NCBI RefSeq assembly: GCF_000179595.2
Contig: NZ_JH556657.1
Location: forward strand, 250,669 to 314,668
DNA: 64,000 nt
Origin: Acetivibrio cellulolyticus CD2
GTDB lineage: Bacteria > Bacillota > Clostridia > Acetivibrionales > Acetivibrionaceae
Direction of reading: 5' to 3'
Part shown: positions 11,141 to 21,090 of the stretch, piece after piece
How positions within the stretch are numbered: the stretch's first letter is position 1
Layout: each line of letters opens with the position of its first letter
The notes under the pieces: generated by a model
What the model saw: only the letters and a program-made list of their open reading frames with translations
Told to the model about the DNA's origin: nothing
Database searches by the model: none
Made by a program: the position numbers and the translations under genes

Positions 11141-12451
11141 CTACTTCAATACATAAACCTCTACATTCCGAACTCCAAATTCTTTTACATTTTGGCTTAC
11201 GGTGTTTTCCCCAGCTCTATCCTCTCCAAAAAATATATCGATAATATCACCCTTTACAGCACTTCCAATATCTTCTGCAACATAAACTCCATTTAAGTGG
11301 CTGTATTCCTTTGGGAAAACAATGTATAAGTCTGAATCTAAAGGTATTGTTTTGGGATCAACAGCCACTGTCCTTCCTAAAACAGCCTTCCTACCTGAAT
11401 ATGTAATGCCGTATTCAGGGTGGTCTCTGTTTTTTTTGCAGCTTTCGTATGAAAGGTCATAAGCAGTCGCTCTCATACTCAGTTTTCTAGCTACAATTTC
11501 TTGATTCGGAGCATCTACCACATTTTTAACAACTACCTGAACCTGTTTTTCTTCCTTATCAGCAAAATACAAATGACCTAACCAATAAATCCCACCTGCA
11601 TTTAAAATGATTAAACATACCAAACATACAAGAATAGTATTTTTCTTAACATCTTTAAAATCAAATAACTCTTTAATCTTCCATTTCTTATTTGGCAATC
11701 TCTCGCTTACTACTATAATATTTTTATCATCAACAATTTTTCTTATTTCTTCTATTTCCCTTATTTCTTCTACTTCTCTTATTTCTTCTACTTCTCTTAA
11801 CCCTTCTACTTCTCTTATCTCTTCTATTTCTCTTATCTCTTCTACTTCTTCTACTTCTTCTATTTCTTCTATTTCTTCTATTTCACTATTTCCATCTACA
11901 TCATCTATATGAATTACTTCATCTGTTTTTTCAAATTTATTTACTTCCGCGCTAAATTCAGCTTCACCGGTTTCTATAAGTTCCTCATTACTGTCTGGCA
12001 CTTCATAAGTATCTTGAATAATACTTTCAATACTTAAGTCAGGATTTTCATCCAACGCAAAATAAAGCTCTGATACAAACTCTTTCACGATTTCACCTGG
12101 TATATCTGCTTTTAGAACAGAATTTATCCACTGCGTAAAACTATCCAGCAATGCATTGTCCTTCCATCTCATTTCAAGTACTGAAACGAAAACATCGCTG
12201 CAATCTACTGAAAAGTTTGGCTTTTTAAGCGCATTACTAATAACATGCATTTTTAGTTGCTCATGTGCATGTGAATCACATTCCGGAATTTTGCTGCTCA
12301 CTATTCTCTTTACAGCATCAGCAAACACTAAAGACTGTTTTTTCCTGTCTTCACCCGGATGTTTTTTTACTATGTACTGTTTTAATTCTGTAACGTTTAA
12401 CTCGGATAGTATTTCTGTTGACTTTAAATCAAGTAGAATACTCTTTTCCAT
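11141..12451 (-). CDS. Membrane-anchored 3D-domain protein with acidic repeat
   Basis: A 436-residue protein with a charged cytoplasmic part (1-270), one membrane segment (about 271-293) and an external C-terminal 3D domain (about 324-436). The three Asp that name the domain fall in AVDPKTIP (D366), VAEDIG (D394) and KGDIIDIFF. This domain has the double-psi barrel fold of MltA/Rpf-type proteins, and such proteins are usually linked to peptidoglycan cleavage, so a wall-remodelling role is likely. Residues 189-239 are a striking Glu-Ile/Val repeat, probably a long charged helix. The gene starts 2 bp after the hemZ stop and is translationally coupled to it. The N-terminal 180 residues are unrecognised. 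Confidence 0.8.
   Translation of the reverse strand: MEKSILLDLKSTEILSELNVTELKQYIVKKHPGEDRKKQSLVFADAVKRIVSSKIPECDSHAHEQLKMHVISNALKKPNFSVDCSDVFVSVLEMRWKDNALLDSFTQWINSVLKADIPGEIVKEFVSELYFALDENPDLSIESIIQDTYEVPDSNEELIETGEAEFSAEVNKFEKTDEVIHIDDVDGNSEIEEIEEIEEVEEVEEIREIEEIREVEGLREVEEIREVEEIREIEEIRKIVDDKNIIVVSERLPNKKWKIKELFDFKDVKKNTILVCLVCLIILNAGGIYWLGHLYFADKEEKQVQVVVKNVVDAPNQEIVARKLSMRATAYDLSYESCKKNRDHPEYGITYSGRKAVLGRTVAVDPKTIPLDSDLYIVFPKEYSHLNGVYVAEDIGSAVKGDIIDIFFGEDRAGENTVSQNVKEFGVRNVEVYVLK
11735..11887 (-). repeat. Period-3 Glu-Ile/Val-Glu coding repeat
   Basis: About 51 codons of the 3D-domain gene repeat EEI, EEV, REI and REV units. At DNA level this is a tandem repeat of 9- and 18-bp units. 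Length changes in whole units would keep the frame. Confidence 0.8.
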
Positions 12452-12453
12452 TA

Positions 12454-14007
12454 TTAAAACCTCATATTTTCTTTTCTTCCAATCATCTCGTCAATCCTTG
12501 AAATATACTCTTCAACACTCTTGACGTTAAAAACCCTTTCAATTCTATCCTCTTTCGGGTAAACCAATTTTGTAGTTGCCCCAGCTCCCAGAGCTATTAT
12601 TGTTTGCCGTTCCTCCATTATCTGTATATTGTAAATACTTTCGGCTCCCGGCTTGGAATATCCTATATTTTCAAGATTCCCCAGTATGTTTTTCTGTCTG
12701 TATAAATAATAAGGTTTAAGGCCTATATCCTTTATAAATTCGTAGGCGGAATCCACCATCTTTGTGACTTCATCCTCATCGGTAAGGTCGTAGCTGTTCT
12801 TTTCATCGTTAAGCCTCGAGGCTCTCTTAACGCTCATTGTATGTACGGTAATACTCTCGGGGGCAAGCTTTTTAATTTCATCTAGAGTATACATAAAGTC
12901 ATTAATATCTTCCCCTGGCAGTCCCGCAATAACATCCATATTAATATTATCAAATCCCAGCTCCCTTGCAAGATTGAATGCTTCAATAATGTCTCCTGAA
13001 GTATGGCTTCTTCCAATCCTGACAAGCGTCTCATCCTTCATGGTCTGAGGATTAATACTTATCCTGTTTACCCTGCTTCTTGCGATTGTTGCAAGCTTCT
13101 CTTCCGTAATTGAATCAGGTCTGCCAGCCTCTAAAGTGTATTCCTTAACATCATCCATACAAAAAGTGTCTTCTATTTCTTTAAGAAGCTCACCTAAATG
13201 CTGTGCATCAATTGCCGTAGGTGTACCGCCTCCAATATATATGCTCTGAATTTTTAAACCTTTGTCAGCCAAAATCTTTCCGACACTTTTAATTTCTTTT
13301 CTAAGCGCTTTTATATAGCTTCCAACCATTTTCTCATACTTCTTTACAGGGTTTGATGTAAACGAACAATAAAGACATCGTGTGGGACAGAATGGAATAC
13401 CAATATATATACTTACCATGTCTGCATTTGCGCTGTCTAAAATAATCTTTTCCGATAGCGCAACTTCATATAGAAGAGCCGCTTTATTCCTTGATACGAA
13501 GTAGTAATTAACAAGTTCATCCATAATCTGTTCTTTTTTTAGCTTCCTATCAAGCATTTCATGCACTATTTTTGCAGGCCTTATGCCCGTCAAAATACCC
13601 CAGGGCATTTCCCGACCGGTATATCCTGATAAAGCTTTATATACCTGTCGTTTTACCTCTCTTTTGAGAACCTTTCCTGCTTCATAGCTGCCATTTTCAT
13701 TAATCTCTATCATTAGTGCCGTTATATCACTTGTAAACTGATATAACAACTTACCATCAACTTTAAGGCACGTCATCAATTCAAAAGAAAGCTTATGTTC
13801 ATCCTCTGGACATTTAAACCGTCTTACCGAGCATTGAATAACAATTCCTTCTTCATCAAAATTGTTACCGTTTTCTAAAGTCACTTTTTCATCTTTGAAA
13901 AACAGCTTCAATACATCCTCAATTTGATATTGAAAGTCATAACCGTCAAGCTTTAAATAAATCACTTTCCAAACTCCATCCTGTAATAATCTGAATTCAT
14001 CCTGCAA
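12454..14007 (-). CDS. hemZ: HemZ-type radical SAM protein, coproporphyrinogen dehydrogenase-like
   Basis: A 517-residue radical SAM enzyme of the HemZ branch of the HemN/HemW family. The cluster motif is FCPTRCLYC (C207, C211, C214) in the YIGIPFCPTRC context, followed by IGGGTPTA (SAM binding). An N-terminal extension of about 200 residues before the radical SAM core is typical for HemZ. Family members are annotated as oxygen-independent coproporphyrinogen III dehydrogenases. Whether this one makes haem precursors or acts as a haem chaperone like HemW is not decided by sequence, and no other haem genes are nearby. It lies 28 bp after the MBL gene and 2 bp before the 3D-domain gene. Confidence 0.88.
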   Translation of the reverse strand: MQDEFRLLQDGVWKVIYLKLDGYDFQYQIEDVLKLFFKDEKVTLENGNNFDEEGIVIQCSVRRFKCPEDEHKLSFELMTCLKVDGKLLYQFTSDITALMIEINENGSYEAGKVLKREVKRQVYKALSGYTGREMPWGILTGIRPAKIVHEMLDRKLKKEQIMDELVNYYFVSRNKAALLYEVALSEKIILDSANADMVSIYIGIPFCPTRCLYCSFTSNPVKKYEKMVGSYIKALRKEIKSVGKILADKGLKIQSIYIGGGTPTAIDAQHLGELLKEIEDTFCMDDVKEYTLEAGRPDSITEEKLATIARSRVNRISINPQTMKDETLVRIGRSHTSGDIIEAFNLARELGFDNINMDVIAGLPGEDINDFMYTLDEIKKLAPESITVHTMSVKRASRLNDEKNSYDLTDEDEVTKMVDSAYEFIKDIGLKPYYLYRQKNILGNLENIGYSKPGAESIYNIQIMEERQTIIALGAGATTKLVYPKEDRIERVFNVKSVEEYISRIDEMIGRKENMRF

Positions 14008-14035
14008 ACCTAAAAACTATACAATCTATGAGACA

Positions 14036-14656
14036 CTATAGAGATTTTATATATGGATTGTTTTTCTTTTCAAAGCCAATAGTAGTTGAATTGCCATGCC
14101 CTGGATAAACTTCTATATTGTCTTCAAGTTTTAATAACTTGTTTCTAAATGAGTTATCCAATTCTTTTTGGCTCCCGCCACTCAGATCAGTCCTGCCATA
14201 AGCAAGGTAGAATAATGTATCCCCGCTAAATAATTTGCCATCAATCTTTAAGCACATACTTCCAGAACTGTGTCCTGGGGTATGTATAACTTCAATCTTA
14301 AGATCTCCGACATTAATTATTTCTCCATCCTCCACCGTTTTATCAGCTTCATTGAATGCCATATCACGCCCAAACATTAAACTTCCGTTTAAATTAGGAT
14401 CAATTAATGCCTTATTATCATTTTTATGTACTATCAACTTTGCACCAGTCTGCTCACGAAGACTGTCAGCATAATATATATGGTCTATATGTCCATGAGT
14501 GAGAATAATATAGTTAATCTTAATGTTATTATCCACAACAAACTTCATTACTTCTTCATCTGATACTCCAGCATCTATAATAACTCCTTCGGTTCCCTCC
14601 CAAACAATATAACTGTTGGAACCAAAAATCCCTCTGCTGAAACATTTCATCTCCAT
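14036..14656 (-). CDS. MBL-fold metallo-hydrolase (glyoxalase II-like)
   Basis: A 206-residue metallo-beta-lactamase-fold hydrolase with the zinc motif LTHGHIDHIYYAD, then VIHTPGHSSGS, FSGDTLF and a final YPGHGNST. These are the binuclear metal ligands of the glyoxalase II-like branch. The length suits a small thioester hydrolase without the extra C-terminal domain of true glyoxalase II. The substrate is unknown. The gene sits between dtd and hemZ, a position conserved in many clostridia, which suggests a housekeeping role. It shares the operon, with gaps of 51 and 28 bp. Confidence 0.88.
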   Translation of the reverse strand: MEMKCFSRGIFGSNSYIVWEGTEGVIIDAGVSDEEVMKFVVDNNIKINYIILTHGHIDHIYYADSLREQTGAKLIVHKNDNKALIDPNLNGSLMFGRDMAFNEADKTVEDGEIINVGDLKIEVIHTPGHSSGSMCLKIDGKLFSGDTLFYLAYGRTDLSGGSQKELDNSFRNKLLKLEDNIEVYPGHGNSTTIGFEKKNNPYIKSL

Positions 14657-14707
14657 GCTTAGCCCTCCTAAGCTAGTCCTATTTATGACAAATGATTTTA
14701 ATGCACT

Positions 14708-15157
14708 CTAAAACTCTTTTTTACTATCAATTAATAATGTAACAGGGCCGTCATTTTGTATTTCAACCATCATCATTGCCTGGAATTTCCCTGTCTGAAC
14801 CTTTATACCGTATTGTTTGCAGTAATCTACAAATTTATTATATATCCCATCAGCAATCTCCGGTCTTGCAGCTTTATCATAGCTTGGCCTCTTACCCTTC
14901 CTGCAGTCACCATATAGTGTAAACTGCGATACAATCAGAAGCTCTCCGTTTACATCCAAAAGGGATAAGTTCATCTTTCCGCTGCTATCCTCAAAAACTC
15001 TTAAGTTTATTATCTTTTCAGCCAGATATTCAATATCCTTCTCACTATCCTCCTGGCCTATGCCTAACAACACGTTTAACCCCTTTTGTATTTCACCTGT
15101 CACGTCACCATCAACAGTCACCTTTGAATAGGCAACCCTTTGAACTACTGCCCGCAT
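14708..15157 (-). CDS. dtd: D-aminoacyl-tRNA deacylase
   Basis: The enzyme hydrolyses D-aminoacyl-tRNAs (and Gly-tRNA-Ala) to protect translation. The 149-residue length is standard. It begins MRAVVQRV and shows the active-site stretch SQFTLYGDC and the Gly-cis-Pro type motif NDGPVT near residue 135 that gives chiral proofreading. It follows rel by 71 bp and precedes the MBL gene by 51 bp in the same operon; a rel-dtd pair is common in Firmicutes. Nothing unusual is seen. Confidence 0.97.
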   Translation of the reverse strand: MRAVVQRVAYSKVTVDGDVTGEIQKGLNVLLGIGQEDSEKDIEYLAEKIINLRVFEDSSGKMNLSLLDVNGELLIVSQFTLYGDCRKGKRPSYDKAARPEIADGIYNKFVDYCKQYGIKVQTGKFQAMMMVEIQNDGPVTLLIDSKKEF

Positions 15158-15228
15158 CTAAAAATACCCCTCATACTTTATTTGGAAATATTAAAAATAT
15201 AAATTCCGGTACAATTTCACTCATTCCT

Positions 15229-17406
15229 TTATTGCTTGCTTCTTGTAACCTCAAATACGCCATCCACCTTTTTGAGCTTCTTTATAATCTTCTCAAGCTG
15301 CTCGGTGTTTGTTATCTCCATGGTAAGATTCATCACAGCAATCTGATCCTTCGTGGTCCTGGCATTTATAGCTTTTAACGGAATTTTGGATTCCCCAATC
15401 ACGTTTGTTATCTCCATAAGCAAGGCTGTTCTGTCGTTTGCCAGGACAGTTACCTCCGCGTTATAGGATACATTATTGTTTGCCATATACCAATCAACAT
15501 CTATGAGCCTTGTATCGCCATCAATATTGTTTGTAACATTAGCGCAATCGGATCTGTGAACAGAAACGCCTCTGCCCCGGGTTATATAACCGGTTATGTC
15601 ATCACCTGGCACAGGATTGCAGCACCTTGATATCCTAACAAGACAATTTTCTATCCCCTTCACGACCACTCCATTTTCAGGAATACTCTTTCTATTCTGA
15701 TTTGGCTTTTGTGAAACTGTTTCTGCTGTCTGCAAGGCCAGGTCTTCTACCTTGAGAGTCTTTCTGTACTCTTCCTTAAGTCTGGATATAATCTTATTGG
15801 CAGTCATTGCCCCGTAACCTATTGCGGCATTAAGATCATCCATTGTATTAAATGTGTATTTTCTCAGTAATATTTCGACCCACTCGGGTTTGAACAATTG
15901 GCTATAGGTAAGGCCTTGCTTTTTAAGCTCCTTTTCTATCATTTCCTTACCCCTTATGATATTCTCTTCCCTTTTTTCTTTCTTAAACCATTGATTTATC
16001 TTATTTCTCGCCTGAGAAGTCTTAACTATCTTTAACCAGTCACGACTGGGTCCATGGACATTTGAAGAAGTGAGAATTTCAACTATATCACCGTTTTTAA
16101 GTTCATACTCTATAGGAACTATCTTCCCATTTACCTTTGCTCCAACCATCTTGTTACCTATCGCACTGTGTATGGAGTAGGCAAAATCTATTGGAGTTGA
16201 GCTTGCTGCAAGACTAAAAACATCACCCTTTGGAGTGAAAACAAAAACCTCATCGGTAAACAAATCAACCTTCAGAGTTTCCATAAACTCGTTGGGATCA
16301 CGCATTTCCTTCTGCCAATCCAGAAGCTGCCTCAGCCATGCCAGTTTATTGTCATCACTATCACCCTTACTACCTTCCTTATACTTCCAATGCGCAGCAA
16401 TCCCTACTTCAGCTACCCTGTGCATGTCCCACGTTCTGATCTGAATTTCAAAAGGAACTCCTTCCGGGCCTATAACTGTTGTATGCAGTGACTGATACAT
16501 ATTAGGCTTCGGCATGGCAATATAATCCTTAAACCTGCCGGGCATAGGCTTGTATATCTCGTGAACAAGTCCTAAAACGGCATAGCAATCTTTAACAGAA
16601 CTTACAATAATTCTAAAAGCAAAGAGATCATATATTTGATCGAGTGTCTTTGTCTGCTGCTCCATTTTCCTATATATACTGTAAAAGTGTTTGGGTCTGC
16701 CATCCAGACGCACTTCAATACCTAGCTCTGCTATTCTTTCCTTGAGAGTTAAAACAATTTGCTCGATATAGGCTTCTCTTTCCCTTCTCTTCTTTGCGAT
16801 CTTATCTACCAGATCGTAATAACCTTTGGGATCTAAGTACCGTAAGCACAGGTCTTCAAGCTCCCATTTGATCTTGGATATACCAAGCCTGTGTGCAAGA
16901 GGAGCATATATCTCCAAAGTCTCCTTTGCTTTTTCAATCTGCTTTTCCGGAGCCATATACTTCAAAGTCCGCATGTTATGAAGCCTGTCGGCAAGCTTTA
17001 TAAGTATTACCCTGATGTCTTTTGACATTGCAAGGAACATTTTTCTCAAGTTTTCAGCCTGCTGCTCCTCTTTTGTTGTGTAAGGGATCTTACCTAATTT
17101 GGTTACACCGTCTACAAGTAATGCCACTTCTTCCCCAAACTTATCCTTAAGCTGTTCATATGTGTAAGTGGTATCCTCTATTGTATCATGCAAAATGCCA
17201 GCAACTATAGCAGTGCAGTCAAGTTCCAATTCAGCCAGTATATTTGCAACCTCCATAGGGTGCATAATAAATGGCTCTCCTGAAACTCTTTGCTGCCCAT
17301 CATGAGCTTCCCTTGAGATTAAATAAGCCTTCTCAAGCAATGTAAAGTCACAATTAGGATTATACTTGCTTATTTTTTTTACCAGACGGCTGTAACCATC
17401 ACTCAT
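15229..17406 (-). CDS. relA: Bifunctional (p)ppGpp synthetase/hydrolase (Rel)
   Basis: Stringent-response enzyme that makes and breaks (p)ppGpp. About 725 residues: HD hydrolase domain with HDTIED (73-78), synthetase domain with the RFKD loop that marks bifunctional Rel enzymes and KPNMYQSLHTT, then TGS (from DVFSLAASSTPIDFAYSIH), a Cys-containing zinc-finger region (RISRCCNPVPGD) and a C-terminal ACT domain. The ATG at 17406 has a GGGGG site 8 nt upstream; the in-frame TTG at 17421 overlaps it. The RFKD rather than EXDD motif argues that both activities are present. It lies 28 bp after apt. Confidence 0.97.
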   Translation of the reverse strand: MSDGYSRLVKKISKYNPNCDFTLLEKAYLISREAHDGQQRVSGEPFIMHPMEVANILAELELDCTAIVAGILHDTIEDTTYTYEQLKDKFGEEVALLVDGVTKLGKIPYTTKEEQQAENLRKMFLAMSKDIRVILIKLADRLHNMRTLKYMAPEKQIEKAKETLEIYAPLAHRLGISKIKWELEDLCLRYLDPKGYYDLVDKIAKKRREREAYIEQIVLTLKERIAELGIEVRLDGRPKHFYSIYRKMEQQTKTLDQIYDLFAFRIIVSSVKDCYAVLGLVHEIYKPMPGRFKDYIAMPKPNMYQSLHTTVIGPEGVPFEIQIRTWDMHRVAEVGIAAHWKYKEGSKGDSDDNKLAWLRQLLDWQKEMRDPNEFMETLKVDLFTDEVFVFTPKGDVFSLAASSTPIDFAYSIHSAIGNKMVGAKVNGKIVPIEYELKNGDIVEILTSSNVHGPSRDWLKIVKTSQARNKINQWFKKEKREENIIRGKEMIEKELKKQGLTYSQLFKPEWVEILLRKYTFNTMDDLNAAIGYGAMTANKIISRLKEEYRKTLKVEDLALQTAETVSQKPNQNRKSIPENGVVVKGIENCLVRISRCCNPVPGDDITGYITRGRGVSVHRSDCANVTNNIDGDTRLIDVDWYMANNNVSYNAEVTVLANDRTALLMEITNVIGESKIPLKAINARTTKDQIAVMNLTMEITNTEQLEKIIKKLKKVDGVFEVTRSKQ

Positions 17407-17434
17407 TAGTAATTCCCCCAAGCTCTATGCTGCA

Positions 17435-17950
17435 TTAATACTCCACAATAGACTGAACTTTATATCCCTTCAATTTATCTCTGCCATTTAAGAATGAAAG
17501 CTCTATAAAATAAGCAATCCCTACTACTTCTCCTCCAAGCTGTTCAACAAGCTTGATATTTGATTCGGTAGTACCTCCTGTTGCAAGCAGATCATCTACT
17601 ATAACTACTTTATCACCCTTTTTTACTGCATCAATGTGCATTTCGAGCTTATCAGTTCCATACTCAAGTTGATACTCTACACCTATAGTCTTGTAAGGCA
17701 ATTTCCCCTTCTTTCTTATGGGAGCAAAACCTTTTCCCATAGCATAAGCTATAGGCGTCCCGAATATAAATCCTCTTGATTCAGGTCCAACGACAACATC
17801 AAAGTCCCCGAAACCCTGTATCTTTTGTATCATCTGGTCTATACAGTCTTTCAACGCCTCACCGTCCTGAAGTACGGTAGTTATATCAATAAAGTTAATC
17901 CCTTCCTTTGGGAAATCAGCAACCTCTCTCAATTTTGACTTTAAATCCAT
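17435..17950 (-). CDS. apt: Adenine phosphoribosyltransferase
   Basis: Converts adenine and PRPP to AMP in purine salvage. The 171-residue length is standard. The PRPP-binding motif VVIVDDLLATGGT is at residues 115-127, and the adenine-side GPESRGFIFG loop is near residue 55. It sits between recJ (47 bp) and rel (28 bp), the usual clostridial order. A GGAGGAGAG-type ribosome binding site precedes the ATG. Confidence 0.97.
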   Translation of the reverse strand: MDLKSKLREVADFPKEGINFIDITTVLQDGEALKDCIDQMIQKIQGFGDFDVVVGPESRGFIFGTPIAYAMGKGFAPIRKKGKLPYKTIGVEYQLEYGTDKLEMHIDAVKKGDKVVIVDDLLATGGTTESNIKLVEQLGGEVVGIAYFIELSFLNGRDKLKGYKVQSIVEY

Positions 17951-17997
17951 AATCTCTCCTCCTGTTTATGTTTTTTGCAGGACAGATGTCCCACGCA

Positions 17998-20487
17998 TTA
18001 ACTAATTATTTTCCTTTGCATTGAAATACGTTCTTTAAACGCTTTAAAGCTTTGGAACATGTCGGAGCTTTCAAGATCCGCCTTTTTGCCTCCGGTATCC
18101 AGCATTGATACAGTCATACCGTATTTACCGTGTTCCGATTTTTTTAATAGATTTAATTCTTCAAATGTTTCAATAATCCTTTTTACTTTAAAATAATTCA
18201 TATTAATCCGATAACTCTTAGAAACAGCATTTGCAAACCGGAACAAATCTTCAATTATAAAATCGCTTTTAAAGTTAGACCTGATATATTGATATACAGC
18301 AACCATGTCGCGTCTTTCAACAATTATATCGTCTTGAGTAAATTCAAAACATATTTTGTCCAAAATAAATATTCTATCTACGTCAATGCCACTTACAATA
18401 AAATGTAAATAATTTCTGCAAATCCACTCCCCATAAATCATCACTTTGTCAAAGCGCGACTCATTAAACTTCCCCGGCTGCGCATTTACAACTAAACACA
18501 CCTCATTATCATCAAAGATATCTATTTCATTATAGAATACCTTAAATCTCATATTTATGCTTTTTAGCTTACTCGTAAGGGTTTTCAAGCTATTTACGGA
18601 GTTTAGAAGAATTGCAAGCTTCCGGTTCTTAGGAAAAACTTGTGAACCAACTTGTCCAAACTCTTCCAAAAGGCCCACTACTGTAAGCCTATCCAAAAAT
18701 GAATTAATTTTATTATCGTCATAACCATTCTTAAAATCAATAGCATTATCTAAACTGTAAAAATATTCGTTTTGAAGAAGTGTATCTTCACAAACTTTTA
18801 AGTCCTTTATATTTAACTGAACACTTTCCCTGTTGTTCCACGAGTTAATCTCCAACGAACACGCCGCATCAAGAATATCTGACTCACTGTAAACTTCAGC
18901 AAGATAACCCCTGCTAAACCCGATTGCGTCAAAATCAGTCTCTTTATCTCTAAATGTAATCTTGATATGTTTATTATTGCCAACAGCTCTTATATCCTTA
19001 ATAACCAGATTTCGATATGCAAAAACAGGGCTCGGATTACCTGCCCCAAATGGAGACATTAAATCAAGTTGTCTGACACTTTCTTCTGAAATATCTTCCT
19101 TTGAAACTTCAATATCTATCTTAACTTTAGGAACCAGGTCAGAATCATTCAGTATCGAATTGGCATAAGCATTTATCTTAGTTTTAAATTCCTGAATATT
19201 ATCTTCTTTTATTGTTAGTCCTGCTGCAAGTTCGTGGCCTCCAAACTTTTCAAGAAGACTTGAAGAATCCATAAGTGCTTTAAAAAGGTTAAATTCCTCT
19301 ATACTTCTGCCCGACCCTTTTCCCATTCCATCCTCAACTGTTATCAGAATACATGGACGATTATAGCTTTCTGTTATTTTTGAAGCTACAATACCAATAA
19401 TTCCATGGTGCCACCCTTTTCCCCAAACAACAATAACCTTTTCCTTATCAAGGTCCACGTACTGCTCTATCCCGGCCATAACTTCACATAATATATTATG
19501 CTCTGTCTCCTGACGGTAAGTGTTTTGCTCGCTCAATTCCTTTGCAATCTGAGCCGCCTCATCTTCATTATCCGTAGTTAAAAGTCTTACTGCCCTAGAG
19601 GCATCCCCTATTCGGCCTGCTGCATTAATTCTTGGTGCAAGTACAAAACCTATGACATAGGATGTAATCTGCTTGTCCTTACTTCCAGATACATCAATAA
19701 GAGCTTTAAGACCTGTATTTAAAGTGTTTTCAATCTTTTGCAAACCGTATTTGACTATAACTCTATTCTCTTCTATCAGCGGGACTACGTCTGCAACAGT
19801 TCCAAGTGCTACAAGGTCAAGGTAATTGACCGATTCGTCCGTAAGCCCCATTTTTATGCACAGAGCCTTAACGAGCTTGAATACAACCCCAACTCCAGCC
19901 AATTCTTTAAATGGATATGAACAATCATGCCTGCATGGATTAATTAAAGCATAAGCTTCAGGTAACTCTTCCTTGCACTCGTGATGGTCAGTAATTATGA
20001 TATCCACATGACTTTCGATTATATGTCTTACCTCTTCAAAGGCAGTTATGCCGCAGTCAACGGTTATTATCAATGAAGCTCCGTCATCAATAACCTTATC
20101 CACCGCGATTATCGAAAGTCCGTATCCTTCTTCCTTCCTATCGGGAATATAATATCCAACATTAGCTCCTACTTTTTTTAAAAAATCAAACAAAATAGAC
20201 GTACTGGTTATACCATCAACGTCATAATCTCCAAAAATAATTATTTTTTCTTTTTTTTCCACGGCATTTATTATTCTTTCAACTGCCTTTTCCATATCCC
20301 TGAGCAAAAAAGGATCGAACAGGTCATTCATTGATGGATTCAAGAATTCCTTTATATAATCTTCATCTTCAATTCCCCTGCTCAAAAAAACTTTGGCAAG
20401 AAGAGCAGATATCCCACACTGCTTTGATATTTTTAGAATTTTTTCTTCAGGAATTTTATTTATAACCCATAGTTTGTTTTGATCCAC
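17998..20487 (-). CDS. recJ: Single-stranded-DNA-specific exonuclease RecJ
   Basis: A 5'-3' ssDNA exonuclease for recombination and mismatch or base-excision repair. The DHH phosphoesterase motifs are clear: FGDYDVDGITS, VDCGIT, ITDHHE (catalytic DHH) and the aspartate of LGTVADVVPL. The DHHA1 domain ends in KFGGHELAAGLTI. At 829 residues it is longer than the E. coli enzyme because of a C-terminal extension of about 270 residues seen in Firmicute RecJ. It is the first gene of the block recJ-apt-rel-dtd-MBL-hemZ-3D, all minus strand with short gaps. Confidence 0.96.
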   Translation of the reverse strand: MDQNKLWVINKIPEEKILKISKQCGISALLAKVFLSRGIEDEDYIKEFLNPSMNDLFDPFLLRDMEKAVERIINAVEKKEKIIIFGDYDVDGITSTSILFDFLKKVGANVGYYIPDRKEEGYGLSIIAVDKVIDDGASLIITVDCGITAFEEVRHIIESHVDIIITDHHECKEELPEAYALINPCRHDCSYPFKELAGVGVVFKLVKALCIKMGLTDESVNYLDLVALGTVADVVPLIEENRVIVKYGLQKIENTLNTGLKALIDVSGSKDKQITSYVIGFVLAPRINAAGRIGDASRAVRLLTTDNEDEAAQIAKELSEQNTYRQETEHNILCEVMAGIEQYVDLDKEKVIVVWGKGWHHGIIGIVASKITESYNRPCILITVEDGMGKGSGRSIEEFNLFKALMDSSSLLEKFGGHELAAGLTIKEDNIQEFKTKINAYANSILNDSDLVPKVKIDIEVSKEDISEESVRQLDLMSPFGAGNPSPVFAYRNLVIKDIRAVGNNKHIKITFRDKETDFDAIGFSRGYLAEVYSESDILDAACSLEINSWNNRESVQLNIKDLKVCEDTLLQNEYFYSLDNAIDFKNGYDDNKINSFLDRLTVVGLLEEFGQVGSQVFPKNRKLAILLNSVNSLKTLTSKLKSINMRFKVFYNEIDIFDDNEVCLVVNAQPGKFNESRFDKVMIYGEWICRNYLHFIVSGIDVDRIFILDKICFEFTQDDIIVERRDMVAVYQYIRSNFKSDFIIEDLFRFANAVSKSYRINMNYFKVKRIIETFEELNLLKKSEHGKYGMTVSMLDTGGKKADLESSDMFQSFKAFKERISMQRKIIS

Positions 20488-20607
20488 CTAATCACCTGCA
20501 TTTCGGAAATTATAGTAATGGACTTATTATAAAGTATTTATATAAATAGTTCAAATAAAAGCTTCTGAGCTTATGCATCTTTCACTTCTTGAGAAATAAG
20601 GGTAATT

Positions 20608-20634
20608 AAAAAAGCTCGATTTACATCGAGCTTT
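20608..20634 (-). terminator. Intrinsic terminator after rpsU-yqeY
   Basis: Minus-strand stem AAAGCTCGAT / ATCGAGCTTT with a 4-nt loop, followed by T residues. The stem overlaps the yqeY stop codon by 2 bp. Confidence 0.85.
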
Positions 20635-21076
20635 ATCCTAAATACTTCTTTACGATTTGATTTATGATCTTTCCATCAGCTCGCCCTTTTACTTTAGGCA
20701 AAACTGACTGCATAATCCTACCAATATCTTTGGCTGAACTTGCTCCGGTATCCTGAATAGCATCTTTTACAATAGCTTCTAGTTCTACCTCAGTGAGCTG
20801 TTGTGGCAAATACTGCAAAAGTACGTCAATTTCAACTTTTAACCCATCAACAAGATCTTGCCTGCCGGACTTTTCAAAGTCAGGCATTGAATCTCTTCTT
20901 TTCTTAACTTCTTTTGCTATAATTTCAATTATACCATCGTCATCAAGGGTAACTCTATTATCCTTTTCAACCTGAAGCACCGCCGCCCTAGCCATTTGGA
21001 TCGCATTCTTTCGGATTGAGTCCTTATCCCTCATGGCTGCCTTCATATCTTCAAGCAATCTCTCTTTAAGGGACAT
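20633..21076 (-). CDS. yqeY: YqeY/GatB-tail domain protein
   Basis: About 147 residues of the YqeY family, related to the C-terminal tRNA-binding helical domain of GatB. It starts MSLKERLLEDMKAAMRDKD and ends with a helical region around GRIMQSVLPKVKGRADG, both typical. The exact role is unknown; a tRNA-linked function is inferred from the GatB similarity. The ATG at 21076 follows GGAGG by 8 nt; the ATG at 21091 overlaps that SD. It follows rpsU by 14 bp, the standard Firmicute pair. Confidence 0.93.
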   Translation of the reverse strand: MSLKERLLEDMKAAMRDKDSIRKNAIQMARAAVLQVEKDNRVTLDDDGIIEIIAKEVKKRRDSMPDFEKSGRQDLVDGLKVEIDVLLQYLPQQLTEVELEAIVKDAIQDTGASSAKDIGRIMQSVLPKVKGRADGKIINQIVKKYLG

Positions 21077-21090
21077 ATTATTATCCTCCA

